Origin: Natronomonas sp.
GTDB lineage: Archaea; Halobacteriota; Halobacteria; Halobacteriales; Haloarculaceae
Direction of reading: 5' to 3'
Length of the DNA: 9,365 bases
Assembly: GCA_007135435.1 (NCBI GenBank)
Contig: SLIW01000559.1
Location: 1-9,365 of the forward strand
The position numbers were made by a program, and so were the translations under genes. Within the stretch, counting starts at the first letter, position 1. The number at the start of each line of letters is the position of its first letter. The notes beneath the pieces were generated by a model that was not told where the DNA came from, searched no databases, and saw only the letters and a list, made by a program, of their open reading frames with translations. Below, piece after piece: positions 1 through 5,150 of this stretch.

Positions 1-571
1 CACCGGCGGTCGTCGGCCCGCCCTCGCCGGCGAGCTCGCGGGTCCGCTCGCGCAGGGTCTCGCAGCGGTCGTAGACGTTGCCGTCGTCGAAGCCCGACGC
101 CCGCTCGCGGTTGTACGGACAGACGTCGGCCTTCCCGACCAGCGTCATGGCCGTGACTGGGCGCCACTCCTCGGGCAGGTTCCGGTTGATCGTCCGGAGG
201 TCCTCCTCGAACTGGCGGAGCTGCTGCTTGACGCTCGTGAGGACGAACACGCGCTCGAAGTCCGAATCAGGGTCCCGGACGAGGTGGATCCCGGCGGTCA
301 GCGCCAGCATGGTCTTGCCAGTCCCGCAGGCGCCCTCCAGCGCCAGGAAGCCGGATTCGCGGGCCGTCGCCACGGCCGTCTCGATGCCGTCGACCTGGTC
401 GTCGTAGGGCTCCTCGTGGCCGAAGATCTCCCGCCACTCCTCCCCTTCGCCACCATCGTCCGCCGCTCCGCTCCCGGAGTCCTGCCGCTCGTCGGCTTTC
501 GTGGTCGCCTCGTCGGTTTTCGTGACCGGCTGGCCGTCAGCGGTGGCCGCCTCGTCGTCGCCCGGGGACAC
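1..571 (-). CDS. ATP-dependent DNA helicase, Rad3/XPD-like (N-terminal part, cut by window edge)
   Basis: This is the N-terminal 190 residues of a superfamily 2, Rad3/XPD-type Fe-S helicase, which in archaea unwinds DNA 5'-3' in repair. Seen: an adenine-contacting stretch at residues 50-60 (FGHEEPYDDQV), a Walker A motif GACGTGKT at 80-87, a helicase Ia-like segment (VFVLTSVKQQLRQF, 108-121), and the first two Fe-S cysteines, Cys151 (DVCPYNRE) and Cys170 (YDRCETL). The other two cysteines and the remaining helicase motifs lie beyond base 1. Haloarchaeal relatives, as I remember them, start close to the WREIF segment. Here no ATG lies nearby, so I chose GTG at 571, which has a TTTA element about 23-27 bases upstream. 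That start gives a 45-residue acidic, Thr/Lys/Glu-rich leader of low complexity. The frame stays open further upstream, so the start is the weakest part of the call; the family is clear. Confidence 0.85.
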   Translation of the reverse strand, partial: MSPGDDEAATADGQPVTKTDEATTKADERQDSGSGAADDGGEGEEWREIFGHEEPYDDQVDGIETAVATARESGFLALEGACGTGKTMLALTAGIHLVRDPDSDFERVFVLTSVKQQLRQFEEDLRTINRNLPEEWRPVTAMTLVGKADVCPYNRERASGFDDGNVYDRCETLRERTRELAGEGGPTTAG

Positions 572-591
572 GACCGGAGGTGATGCTCCTT

Positions 592-599
592 CGGCTAAA
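592..599 (-). promoter_or_regulatory. Possible TATA element for the helicase gene
   Basis: On the minus strand a TCTTTAGC element lies about 22-27 bases upstream of the chosen GTG start at 571, the spacing expected for a leaderless haloarchaeal transcript. An inverted repeat, CGTGGG/CCCACG, lies just upstream at 613-629. Inferred from spacing only; the match to a TATA box is modest. Confidence 0.3.
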
Positions 600-612
600 G
601 ACGTGTCGGAGC

Positions 613-629
613 CGTGGGTCGCTCCCACG
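613..629. repeat. Inverted repeat upstream of helicase gene
   Basis: CGTGGG (613-618) and CCCACG (624-629) are perfect 6-base arms around a 5-base spacer. The repeat lies about 42-58 bases upstream of the helicase start, just behind the proposed TATA element, so it could be a regulator site. Short inverted repeats are frequent in GC-rich DNA, so chance is possible. Confidence 0.35.
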
Positions 630-683
630 ACAGGATCGTCGACAGCTCGAGACGACCAATCCCGGACTCGTGACGGTCCAAAA

Positions 684-718
684 CGCCGCCCACGACGCCG
701 CCCACGACGCCGCCCGCC
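684..718. repeat. 12-bp tandem repeat
   Basis: Two perfect copies of CGCCGCCCACGA (684-695, 696-707) are followed by a partial third (CGCCGCCCGCC, 708-718). The period is a multiple of three and encodes Thr-Thr-Pro-Pro in one plus-strand frame, but no start codon serves that frame. Confidence 0.8.
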
Positions 719-756
719 GGGGTCGCGGTACGGGGGGATGACCCGAACCCTGACGG

Positions 757-793
757 TGACCCGGACCTGGACCTGAACCTGACCCGGACCTGG
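757..793. repeat. GACCTG-type hexamer repeats containing a 14-bp direct repeat
   Basis: The stretch runs GACCCG, GACCTG, GACCTG, AACCTG, ACCCG, GACCTG. The 14-mer TGACCCGGACCTGG occurs perfectly at 757-770 and 780-793. The region lies in the helicase/DUF6653 gap and is probably replication-slippage DNA. No function is apparent. Confidence 0.75.
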
Positions 794-873
794 CCGGGGT
801 GGGGTCGGCGTCGGCGTCGAAGCACTGGCCACCGAACGGTCACCTTCTTCCGGTTTGGAGTGGTACCACTGCT

Positions 874-1290
874 ATGCTCCCCCAGCGGGTCTGGTCGCGA
901 CACGCCAATCCGAAGAGCGGCTGGACGCGTCTCGCCGCCTACCCCCTACTCGTCTACGCCGTCTACGCACGCAGCAACCGGCTGCTCGCAGCCGTCGTCG
1001 CCTTCCTGGCGATCAACCCCTTCCTCTTCCCCGCACCCGAGACCGAACCGGACGACTGGATGTACCGTGCCGTCAGGGCCGAGGAGTGGTGGAGCGACCA
1101 GGGCCGGCCGTTCGTCGGTGTGGGGTACCCGCAGGCCCTGAGCCTCTTCGGGCTCCTCGCGTTCTCCTGCAACCTCTACGCCGCGCGCAAGCGACGGCCG
1201 GTCGCGACCGCACTCCCGACGGTCGCGACGATGGCGCTGAAACTGTGGTTCGTCGACGAGCTGGTCCGGCGGCACGAAGCAGCCGGGTGA
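874..1290 (+). CDS. Small membrane protein, DUF6653-like
   Basis: This is a 138-residue protein of unknown function that resembles, from memory, the haloarchaeal DUF6653 family. Seen: an N-terminal VWSRHANPKSGWTRL motif (6-20), hydrophobic segments at about 21-32, 37-53, 86-103 and 109-126, a NPFLFPAPE motif (48-56) at the end of the second segment, and a DDWMYRAVRAEEWW stretch (60-73). It should be an integral membrane protein with a few helices. I chose the ATG at 874 because the conserved-looking HANPKSGWTR motif follows directly. An upstream ATG at 799 would add 25 residues encoded by low-complexity DNA. The gene converges on the methyltransferase downstream. No catalytic motif is visible. 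The coding assignment is secure; the family name is tentative. Confidence 0.75.
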   Translation: MLPQRVWSRHANPKSGWTRLAAYPLLVYAVYARSNRLLAAVVAFLAINPFLFPAPETEPDDWMYRAVRAEEWWSDQGRPFVGVGYPQALSLFGLLAFSCNLYAARKRRPVATALPTVATMALKLWFVDELVRRHEAAG

Positions 1291-1306
1291 CGTCTGGGGG
1301 GTCCTC

Positions 1307-1334
1307 CGTCTCACCGCCACCGTCTCACCGCCAC
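1307..1334. repeat. Perfect 14-bp tandem duplication
   Basis: CGTCTCACCGCCAC occurs twice back to back (1307-1320, 1321-1334) in the 75-base gap between the convergent DUF6653-like and methyltransferase genes. No T-tract or stable hairpin terminator is obvious there. Probably slippage DNA. Confidence 0.85.
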
Positions 1335-1365
1335 CCGCCCCCAGCGTAACCCGCCAACGGCCAGC

Positions 1366-2046
1366 TCAGGGAACCACGCCGACCGTCAGCAGCGTCCCGA
1401 ACTCCCGGTAGCGCTCGACCATGTCCTCGCGGGTCTCCCACTCGTCGGTCGGGAACGCGGACGCCGGGGGGATCTCCGTCTCCCGGTCGGGGATGGTGTC
1501 CTGCTCGGCGACGTGGAAGCCCGCCTCGCGGAACGCCGCACGGTAGTCGGCGTAGCTCCACAGCGTCATGTCCACGGATATCCGCTCCTGCCACACGTGG
1601 CTGTGGACGTTCTCCTCGTAGAAGTTCACCGCACAGTAGAACGTCCCGCCGGGCCGCAGCACCCGACGGAGCTCCTCGAGGACGGCCAGTGGCTCTCCCG
1701 CGTAGTAGAACGCCTCCATCGAGAAGCAGTGGTCGATCGCGTCGTCGGCGAACGGGAGGTCGTGGAAGTCGCCGACGAGGTACCCGACCGGCTGGTCGTC
1801 GGTGTACGAGCGGGCGTTCTGGACCATCGCCGGCGAGCCGTCCAGGCCGTAGGCGCGCCCGGCGTCGGCCGCCTCGCAGAGCGCCCGGCCGGCGTAGCCG
1901 CTGCCACAGCCGAGGTCGAGGACGGTCTCTCCCGCCTCGACCGGCATCCGCGCCAGCGCGTGCCTGGCGGTGTGCCAGTGGCGCTCCTCCATCCCCCGGT
2001 CGCGGCCGTCCGCCGCCCAGTCGTCGAACTCCTCGCGCACGCTCAT
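1366..2046 (-). CDS. Class I SAM-dependent methyltransferase
   Basis: This 226-residue soluble methyltransferase has the Rossmann-like fold of the UbiE/Methyltransf_11 type. Seen: the SAM-binding motif I VLDLGCGSG (42-50), an acidic residue at the end of the second strand (Asp69 in YGLDGS) expected to bind the ribose, motif VGDFHDLPF (91-99) with Asp93 near the adenine, and the post-strand-4/5 signature LRRVLRPGGTFYCAV (126-140). The C-terminal part (NFYEENVHSHVWQE and onwards) probably forms the substrate side. The substrate cannot be told. I chose the ATG at 2046 because the ORF upstream of it loses haloarchaeal acidic composition and because a TTTTGT element lies about 25 bases upstream, fitting a leaderless mRNA. 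The gene is divergent from the HTR-like gene and stands alone. Confidence 0.9.
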   Translation of the reverse strand: MSVREEFDDWAADGRDRGMEERHWHTARHALARMPVEAGETVLDLGCGSGYAGRALCEAADAGRAYGLDGSPAMVQNARSYTDDQPVGYLVGDFHDLPFADDAIDHCFSMEAFYYAGEPLAVLEELRRVLRPGGTFYCAVNFYEENVHSHVWQERISVDMTLWSYADYRAAFREAGFHVAEQDTIPDRETEIPPASAFPTDEWETREDMVERYREFGTLLTVGVVP

Positions 2047-2199
2047 ACCCGCGGGTCGGCACGCGCCGACAAAACAGCCACGGCTCCCCCTCGGGGTATG
2101 CGGAATCACCCGAGGTTTAGCTGGAGCGGTCCAGACGACCACGTCGAACGCCCCGGCCAGCTGAACTCCGGCGGCTCACGGCTCCCCCGGCGAGTTCCC

Positions 2200-2230
2200 T
2201 TATAAATAACCGATACTTATCGGGTATCGG
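2200..2230 (+). promoter_or_regulatory. Promoter-operator module 1 (TATA box plus imperfect palindrome)
   Basis: A TTATAAATA box (2200-2208) runs into an operator-like inverted repeat at 2210-2223 (CCGATA-CT-TATCGG), with a third half-site, GTATCGG, at 2224-2230. The 18 bases at 2208-2225 match the centre of module 2 at 16 positions. A site between the TATA box and the expected start point is typical of repressor binding in archaea. The regulator is unknown. Confidence 0.6.
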
Positions 2231-2260
2231 AGACCGACCAGGGAGCGGCGATCGATCCCG

Positions 2261-2289
2261 TTATATAAACACCCGATACGTATCGGGTG
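2261..2289 (+). promoter_or_regulatory. Promoter-operator module 2 (TATA box plus perfect 20-bp palindrome)
   Basis: A TTATATAAA box (2261-2269) abuts the perfect palindrome CACCCGATACGTATCGGGTG (2270-2289). Initiation about 25-27 bases after the box would fall near 2290, so the palindrome covers the start-site region and a bound protein should block polymerase. The predicted leader to the ATG at 2365 is about 70-75 bases, long for a haloarchaeon. The bound regulator cannot be named. Confidence 0.7.
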
Positions 2290-2341
2290 GTCGTCAGCGA
2301 CGAGCGTCACCGACCCGGCGCCACCGGGGCAAGATTGACGA

Positions 2342-2360
2342 CCACACCGGACGCGTGTGG
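2342..2360. repeat. Inverted repeat just before the HTR-like start
   Basis: CCACAC (2342-2347) and GTGTGG (2355-2360) are perfect 6-base arms around a 7-base spacer, ending four bases before the ATG at 2365. If the mRNA starts near 2290 this could form a hairpin covering the translation-initiation region. Confidence 0.4.
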
Positions 2361-2364
2361 CGAT

Positions 2365-2943
2365 ATGGACTACGAACTCGCCATCGAGAACGCCCCCGAC
2401 TCGATCCCGGGCGGCACGGGAATCCTGCTGATCCACCCGAGCACCGGCGAGACCGACCGCATCGACACCGACTTCCTCAAGGGGGACACCGACCGCTTCC
2501 TCGTCATCTCGACGCGGACGACCGCCCGCGAGGTCCAGCAGAAGCTCGAGTACTACGGCGTCGACGAGTCGCGGGCAGAGATCCTCGACACGCTGTCGGT
2601 CGAACGGGGGTACTCGCGGCGCTCCGCGGACCACGTCCACTACGTCTCGGCACCCGACGACCTCGCGGGAATCGTCGAGATCACCAGGCGGTTCCTCGCC
2701 AACAGCGCGGGCAAGCGCCGGATCAGCCTCGACTCCGTCACCGAGATGGCCTACTACGCGGACGAGGAGCGGGCCCTGGAGGCGGTCGAGGAGATCCTCG
2801 AACTGCTGGCGCAGTACGACGCGGTCGGCCTGTTCCACCTCTCCGAGGAGGTCCACAGCGACGCCGACGTCCAGTCGTTCAAGGACCGCTTCGACGGCGT
2901 CGTCTACCTGGACGCGGACGGCAGCGTCCAGGCCGACTTCTGA
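2365..2943 (+). CDS. HTR-like haloarchaeal protein with RecA/KaiC-like fold features
   Basis: This 192-residue soluble, strongly acidic protein resembles what haloarchaeal genomes label HTR-like protein (I recall a DUF7090 name, unverified). Its function is unknown. Seen: a degenerate P-loop-like start (GGTGILLIHPSTGET, 16-30) with no canonical GKT/S, strands alternating with helices (RFLVISTRTTAREVQQKL, 44-61), a VERGYSRRSADHVHYV segment (79-94), and a Walker-B-like strand RRISLDSVTEM (118-128). Near the end is DAVGLFHLSEEVH (152-164). No membrane helix is present. A sensory or regulatory ATPase-like role is inference. I chose the ATG at 2365 because relatives as I remember them begin MDYELAIE. 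A GTG at 2287 is in frame and would add 26 residues, but it overlaps the operator palindrome. The gene is a single unit with two operator modules upstream. Confidence 0.8.
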   Translation: MDYELAIENAPDSIPGGTGILLIHPSTGETDRIDTDFLKGDTDRFLVISTRTTAREVQQKLEYYGVDESRAEILDTLSVERGYSRRSADHVHYVSAPDDLAGIVEITRRFLANSAGKRRISLDSVTEMAYYADEERALEAVEEILELLAQYDAVGLFHLSEEVHSDADVQSFKDRFDGVVYLDADGSVQADF

Positions 2944-3017
2944 GCCGGTCTCCGGGCAGGGGATCGCTGACGCATCCCTCATTCATTGGCGAGGAGGTCA
3001 CTCCGGGGTGGCGTCCC

Positions 3018-3107
3018 GCGGCCCGGTTCCCAGGAGGGGACGCCTGGCGCCGCGGTTCTCGGGAGGTGGCATCTGGCGGGCTGGTGTCTCGCGGGGTTGC
3101 GCCCAGG
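3018..3107. repeat. Three degenerate ~30-bp tandem units
   Basis: In the gap between the convergent HTR-like and aldolase genes, three segments (about 3018-3047, 3047-3076, 3077-3107) align imperfectly. Each has a GCGG/GCCG start, a GGTTCYC-like middle, a G-rich GGAGG/GGGGTT part and a CTGG/CCAGG end. No gene with haloarchaeal composition covers them. This is an eye alignment of GC-rich DNA and may overstate the repeat. Confidence 0.4.
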
Positions 3108-3136
3108 TGGTTGGGGCACTGGGGCGAGCCGTGCGG

Positions 3137-3871
3137 CTAGATGACCTCCCGCGCCGCGTCGAGCGACCGCTCGTGGCCGTCGACGAGGTGGGACGTGTCG
3201 ACGCCGGCCACGAGGAAGTGGAAGCCGAGCGCCCCGAGCGCCCGCACCTGCTCGGGCGTCGCCCCGAGCGTCCCGACCGGCACACCCACCTCTTCGCCGG
3301 CGTCGACGACGGCCTCGACGGCGTCGACGAACGCTGGATCCGTCCACCGGGCGAAGACATCCAGCGACGCGGAGAGGTCGGCGGGGCCGACCAGCAGCGC
3401 GTCGACGCCCTCGACCGCGGCGATCTCGGCGGCCCCCTCGACGGCGCGTCCCGTCTCGACCTGGACGACGACCGTGAGGTCGCGGTGGTCCTCGCGGACG
3501 TAGGACTCGAACGAGCGCCCGTAGTCGGCGGCCCGGGCGGCGGCGATCCCCCTGACGCCGTCGGGTGGGTACCGCGTCGCGGCGACGGCCTCGCGCGCCT
3601 GCTCGGCCGTGTCCACCATCGGCACGAGGAGGCCGTCCGGCCCGAGGTCGAGCAGTCGCTTGACGCGCACGGGGTCGTTCCACGGGACGCGGACGATGGA
3701 GCGGCTCCCGCCGGCGTCGACGGCCCGCAGGCAGTCGGCGACCGTCTCGAGCCCCAGCGGCGCGTGCTCGGTGTCGACGATCACGAAGTCGAAGTCGGCG
3801 CCCGCGGCGATCTCCGCGACGGCCGGGTCGGTCAGCGACGTCCACGTCCCCACGGCGTCCGAGAGGTCCAT
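3137..3871 (-). CDS. HpcH/HpaI-family 2-keto-3-deoxy acid aldolase
   Basis: This 244-residue class II, metal-dependent aldolase has the phosphoenolpyruvate/pyruvate-domain TIM-barrel fold. Family members (4-hydroxy-2-oxoheptanedioate, 2-keto-3-deoxy-L-rhamnonate and 2-dehydro-3-deoxyglucarate aldolases) reversibly cleave a 2-keto acid into pyruvate and an aldehyde. Seen: VDTEHAP with His36, VRVPWND with Arg61 (pyruvate binding), GVRGIAAARAADYG (105-118), QVE with Gln137 and metal ligand Glu139, and GPADLSASL with metal ligand Asp165. All key family residues are therefore present. Length is close to the usual 250-265. The ATG at 3871 puts the first strand at the expected place; an ATG at 4066 would add 65 residues of non-acidic, Arg-rich sequence. 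No sugar-degradation or aromatic-catabolism genes adjoin it, so the physiological substrate cannot be inferred. Confidence 0.9.
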   Translation of the reverse strand: MDLSDAVGTWTSLTDPAVAEIAAGADFDFVIVDTEHAPLGLETVADCLRAVDAGGSRSIVRVPWNDPVRVKRLLDLGPDGLLVPMVDTAEQAREAVAATRYPPDGVRGIAAARAADYGRSFESYVREDHRDLTVVVQVETGRAVEGAAEIAAVEGVDALLVGPADLSASLDVFARWTDPAFVDAVEAVVDAGEEVGVPVGTLGATPEQVRALGALGFHFLVAGVDTSHLVDGHERSLDAAREVI

Positions 3872-4012
3872 GCAGGGGGTGGGACGGGGAGCGACGTAAG
3901 CGGTGGGGCGCCGCTCCTCCAGCCGACCCGATCTCACCTGGCGAGCCCATCGGCTCTCCGACCGTTTCCGTGCGGTGGTTCCCTCCGAGTACGCGGCCGT
4001 TGCCACTGGGCT

Positions 4013-4022
4013 CTTTCGAAAG
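4013..4022. repeat. 10-bp palindrome upstream of the aldolase
   Basis: CTTTCGAAAG is a perfect palindrome about 140 bases upstream of the aldolase start, in an otherwise featureless 289-base gap (3872-4160). A second short inverted repeat, CGACG-TCGTA-CGTCG, lies at 4081-4095. Either could be chance. Confidence 0.25.
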
Positions 4023-4160
4023 CCATCCGCAAGCTCAGCGCTCACGTCGGTCGACGGGACGTACACCTACCCGCGGTTCACGACGTCGTACGTCGTCGCC
4101 GGACGGTCTCGGGACTCTCGAACGCTCCTCGCACCGATCGGGGTCGAGGTGAGCGGGCTC

Positions 4161-4238
4161 TCAGCAGCTGTCACAGCCGCACTGCGGGCCGCAGGTACAG
4201 CTCTCGCCACACTCGCAGATGGGTTCACAGCAGCTCAT
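4161..4238 (-). CDS. Metallothionein-like cysteine-rich micropeptide (25 residues)
   Basis: A 25-codon frame carries nine cysteines, at residues 3, 4, 8, 10, 14, 16, 20, 22 and 25, in CC, C-x-C, C-x-C and C-x-C patterns. This is the arrangement seen in metallothioneins, which wrap soft metals (zinc, copper, cadmium) in thiolate clusters. It lacks the paired CPxCG knuckles of known haloarchaeal zinc-finger micro-proteins. It begins with ATG at 4238 and ends with TGA at 4161. A TTTATC box on the minus strand lies 27 bases before the ATG, so it should have its own near-leaderless transcript, and a GGAGG lies 15 bases upstream. The next gene on the same strand, a coiled-coil protein, ends 90 bases upstream. 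Metal binding is inferred from cysteine spacing. A chance frame with nine cysteines in 25 codons behind a good TATA box is unlikely, but expression is unproven. Confidence 0.6.
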   Translation of the reverse strand: MSCCEPICECGESCTCGPQCGCDSC

Positions 4239-4264
4239 CGTGGTCGTCGGTATCCTCCGGAGAG

Positions 4265-4272
4265 TGATAAAC
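4265..4272 (-). promoter_or_regulatory. TATA box of the cysteine-rich micropeptide
   Basis: On the minus strand GGTTTATCAC sits with its T/A core 27-33 bases before the ATG at 4238. That predicts initiation within a few bases of the start codon. It is one of the better TATA boxes in the window. Confidence 0.55.
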
Positions 4273-4328
4273 CGTCCTGCGAACTGTCGGCCGGTTCTTG
4301 CTAGAGTTGGTCGAACATGGTGGCTGCG

Positions 4329-4619
4329 TTAATAACGCCGCACGCCTGGTAGCGCGGCCAGCACGCGTGACCAGAGCCCAGGGGGTTCCGGGGCGGGTTC
4401 GTCCTCCGCCTTCGCCTGCTCGAGGAGGTACTCGTAGTGGGTGATGACCTCCTCGAGGCGGTCGTCGCGCGCGACCAGCTCGCGCTCGAGGAAGGTCGCC
4501 CACTCCTCGGTCGCGCGCCGCCGCCGCTCGCTGTGTTCCAGTCGCGCTTCCAGTTCCGCGATGCGGTCCGCCTCGTCGCGGGGGCCGTGTACCACCAGTT
4601 CGGTCGTCGCCGAGGCCAT
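4329..4619 (-). CDS. Small coiled-coil protein of unknown function
   Basis: This is a 96-residue charged protein. Residues 14-71 form an almost continuous heptad-rich helix (RDEADRIAELEARLEHSE, then ERELVARDDRLEEVITHYEYLLEQ), predicted as a coiled coil. A Pro/Glu-rich hinge (72-80) follows, then a short amphipathic tail LWSRVLAALPGVRRY (82-96), which might touch a membrane or a partner. No signal peptide or catalytic motif is visible. I do not recognise the family. The ATG at 4619 is preferred over one at 4694 because a TTTTGG element lies 22-28 bases upstream of it and because the coding-like composition starts there. An adjacent in-frame GTG at 4628 is possible. Confidence 0.65.
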   Translation of the reverse strand: MASATTELVVHGPRDEADRIAELEARLEHSERRRRATEEWATFLERELVARDDRLEEVITHYEYLLEQAKAEDEPAPEPPGLWSRVLAALPGVRRY

Positions 4620-4752
4620 AGCATCCACGGGGCCTGCGGGACCAAAAGGGTACGTCAGACGCTCGTCACATTCGGGGTCGCCGCGGTCAGACACGCGTCA
4701 CACCGACGGGCAGATGCTCGAAGATCACCCGCGTTCGGGGCGTTCGACGTTG

Positions 4753-4771
4753 CTGCCCGCCTGATGGGCAG
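4753..4771. repeat. Inverted repeat CTGCCC/GGGCAG
   Basis: Perfect 6-base arms (4753-4758, 4766-4771) flank a 7-base spacer, upstream of the coiled-coil gene and well before the 23-bp repeats. Function unknown. Confidence 0.35.
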
Positions 4772-4850
4772 TCCGCGCCCGCGCGGCCTCGCAGAACCGG
4801 TGTCCCTCGCCCGAATACTCTGAAGTTTGTCACGTTCTGTAGGAACCCGG

Positions 4851-4872
4851 GGATCGATCGGCGCGATGATCC
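4851..4872. repeat. Bulged inverted repeat abutting the 23-bp repeats
   Basis: GGATC (4851-4855) and ATCG (4857-4860) pair with CGAT (4864-4867) and GATCC (4868-4872), leaving one bulged base and a 3-base loop. It ends two bases before the first 23-bp repeat. Confidence 0.5.
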
Positions 4873-4874
4873 GC

Positions 4875-4966
4875 CACTGCAGGACGCGGCGTGCCCTCAC
4901 TGCAGGAAGAGACGGTCCACCATTGTAGGACGGGGCGGTCCACCATTGCAGGACGCGGCGTACCAT
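4875..4966. repeat. Four tandem 23-bp direct repeats
   Basis: Units at 4875-4897, 4898-4920, 4921-4943 and 4944-4966 share the core CAYTGYAGGA followed by a CGG/GCGG part and a GTCC/TACC end. Unit 1 and unit 4 match at 20 of 23 positions, and units 3 and 4 at 18 of 23. The period is exactly 23 throughout. No spacers lie between units, so it is not CRISPR, and a period not divisible by three argues against a coding repeat. It could be an iteron-like protein-binding array or simple VNTR DNA. Confidence 0.85.
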
Positions 4967-5067
4967 CGCCGCACGACCCACGGTCTCCGCATCGGTCAGC
5001 ATGCAGACTGGCGCCCGGCGGATAGCGCTCACCGTTCACGGACGGCCGCTCGCCCGGGTGCTGGCTA

Positions 5068-5103
5068 CCCAGGTGCCTCTGGGCAGGGGGGCGAACCCCC
5101 GCC
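5068..5103. repeat. Two overlapping, mutually exclusive hairpins
   Basis: CCCAG-GTGCCT-CTGGG (5068-5083) shares its last two bases with a stronger hairpin, in which GGC (5082-5084), a bulged A, and GGGGG (5086-5090) pair with CCCCC (5096-5100) and GCC (5101-5103) around a GCGAA loop. Because they share bases 5082-5083, only one can be complete at a time. It has no U-tract for intrinsic termination in the plus direction. Confidence 0.5.
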
Positions 5104-5125
5104 ATCCCGAAACCAACGAACAACT

Positions 5126-5142
5126 CCATTCCAGTTGAATGG
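5126..5142. repeat. Inverted repeat CCATTC/GAATGG
   Basis: Perfect 6-base arms (5126-5131, 5137-5142) flank a 5-base spacer, directly before a TTAAAC box near 5145-5150. This is a plausible transcription-factor site upstream of the hydrolase gene. Confidence 0.45.
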
Positions 5143-5150
5143 TCTTAAAC

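Larger units (their letters stand above)
572..873. other. Divergent intergenic region with low-complexity repeats
   Basis: About 300 bases separate the divergent helicase (-) and DUF6653-like (+) genes. The region holds an inverted repeat CGTGGG-TCGCT-CCCACG at 613-629, a 12-bp tandem repeat at 684-718 and GACCTG-type hexamer repeats at 757-793. No open frame with a start and haloarchaeal composition is visible. One plus-strand frame, open from a stop at 671, would encode TPPTTPPTTPP followed by an Asp/Pro/Leu stretch, which resembles a protein linker but has no start codon. No strong TATA box is evident for the plus-strand gene. Confidence 0.6.
2047..2364. other. Divergent regulatory region between methyltransferase and HTR-like genes
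   Basis: This 318-base region contains no convincing gene. Seen: a small inverted repeat CTGGA-GCGG-TCCAG (2121-2134); two A/T-rich TATA-like boxes (2200-2208 and 2261-2269), each followed by a CCGATA/TATCGG palindrome; and a CCACAC/GTGTGG inverted repeat (2342-2360) directly before the HTR-like ATG. The TATA boxes are nearly symmetric, so either could in principle serve either strand. The distance to the methyltransferase, which has its own upstream element, favours the HTR-like gene as the target. Confidence 0.7.

Noticed and set aside
595..903. 102-codon minus-strand frame upstream of the helicase
   Set aside because: It is Arg/Ser/Gly-rich, built largely from the repeats, and overlaps the DUF6653-like start on the other strand; no family resemblance.
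2200..2982. 260-codon minus-strand frame opposite the HTR-like gene
   Set aside because: It mirrors the codons of the plus-strand gene, has no family motifs and runs through the operator modules.
3137..4066. Longer aldolase start at 4066
   Set aside because: The extra 65 residues are basic and low in acidic residues, and the ATG at 3871 already places the first barrel strand where the family begins.
3872..4160. Possible small gene in the aldolase/micropeptide gap
   Set aside because: Frames here are Ser/Arg-rich on both strands or extend real genes at their 5' ends; none has acidic composition with a promoter.
4875..4966. CRISPR array
   Set aside because: The 23-bp units are directly adjacent with no spacers, and no cas genes are present.
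4655..5032. 125-codon minus-strand frame spanning the 23-bp repeats
   Set aside because: It is Arg-rich and basic, unlike haloarchaeal proteins. The 23-bp period shifts frame between units, so the repeats are not a protein repeat.
5060..5110. tRNA or tRNA 3'-end attachment site suggested by GGGGGCGAACCCCC
   Set aside because: The apparent T-arm has only a 5-base loop and no neighbouring acceptor, D or anticodon arms. No integrase gene is in the window.
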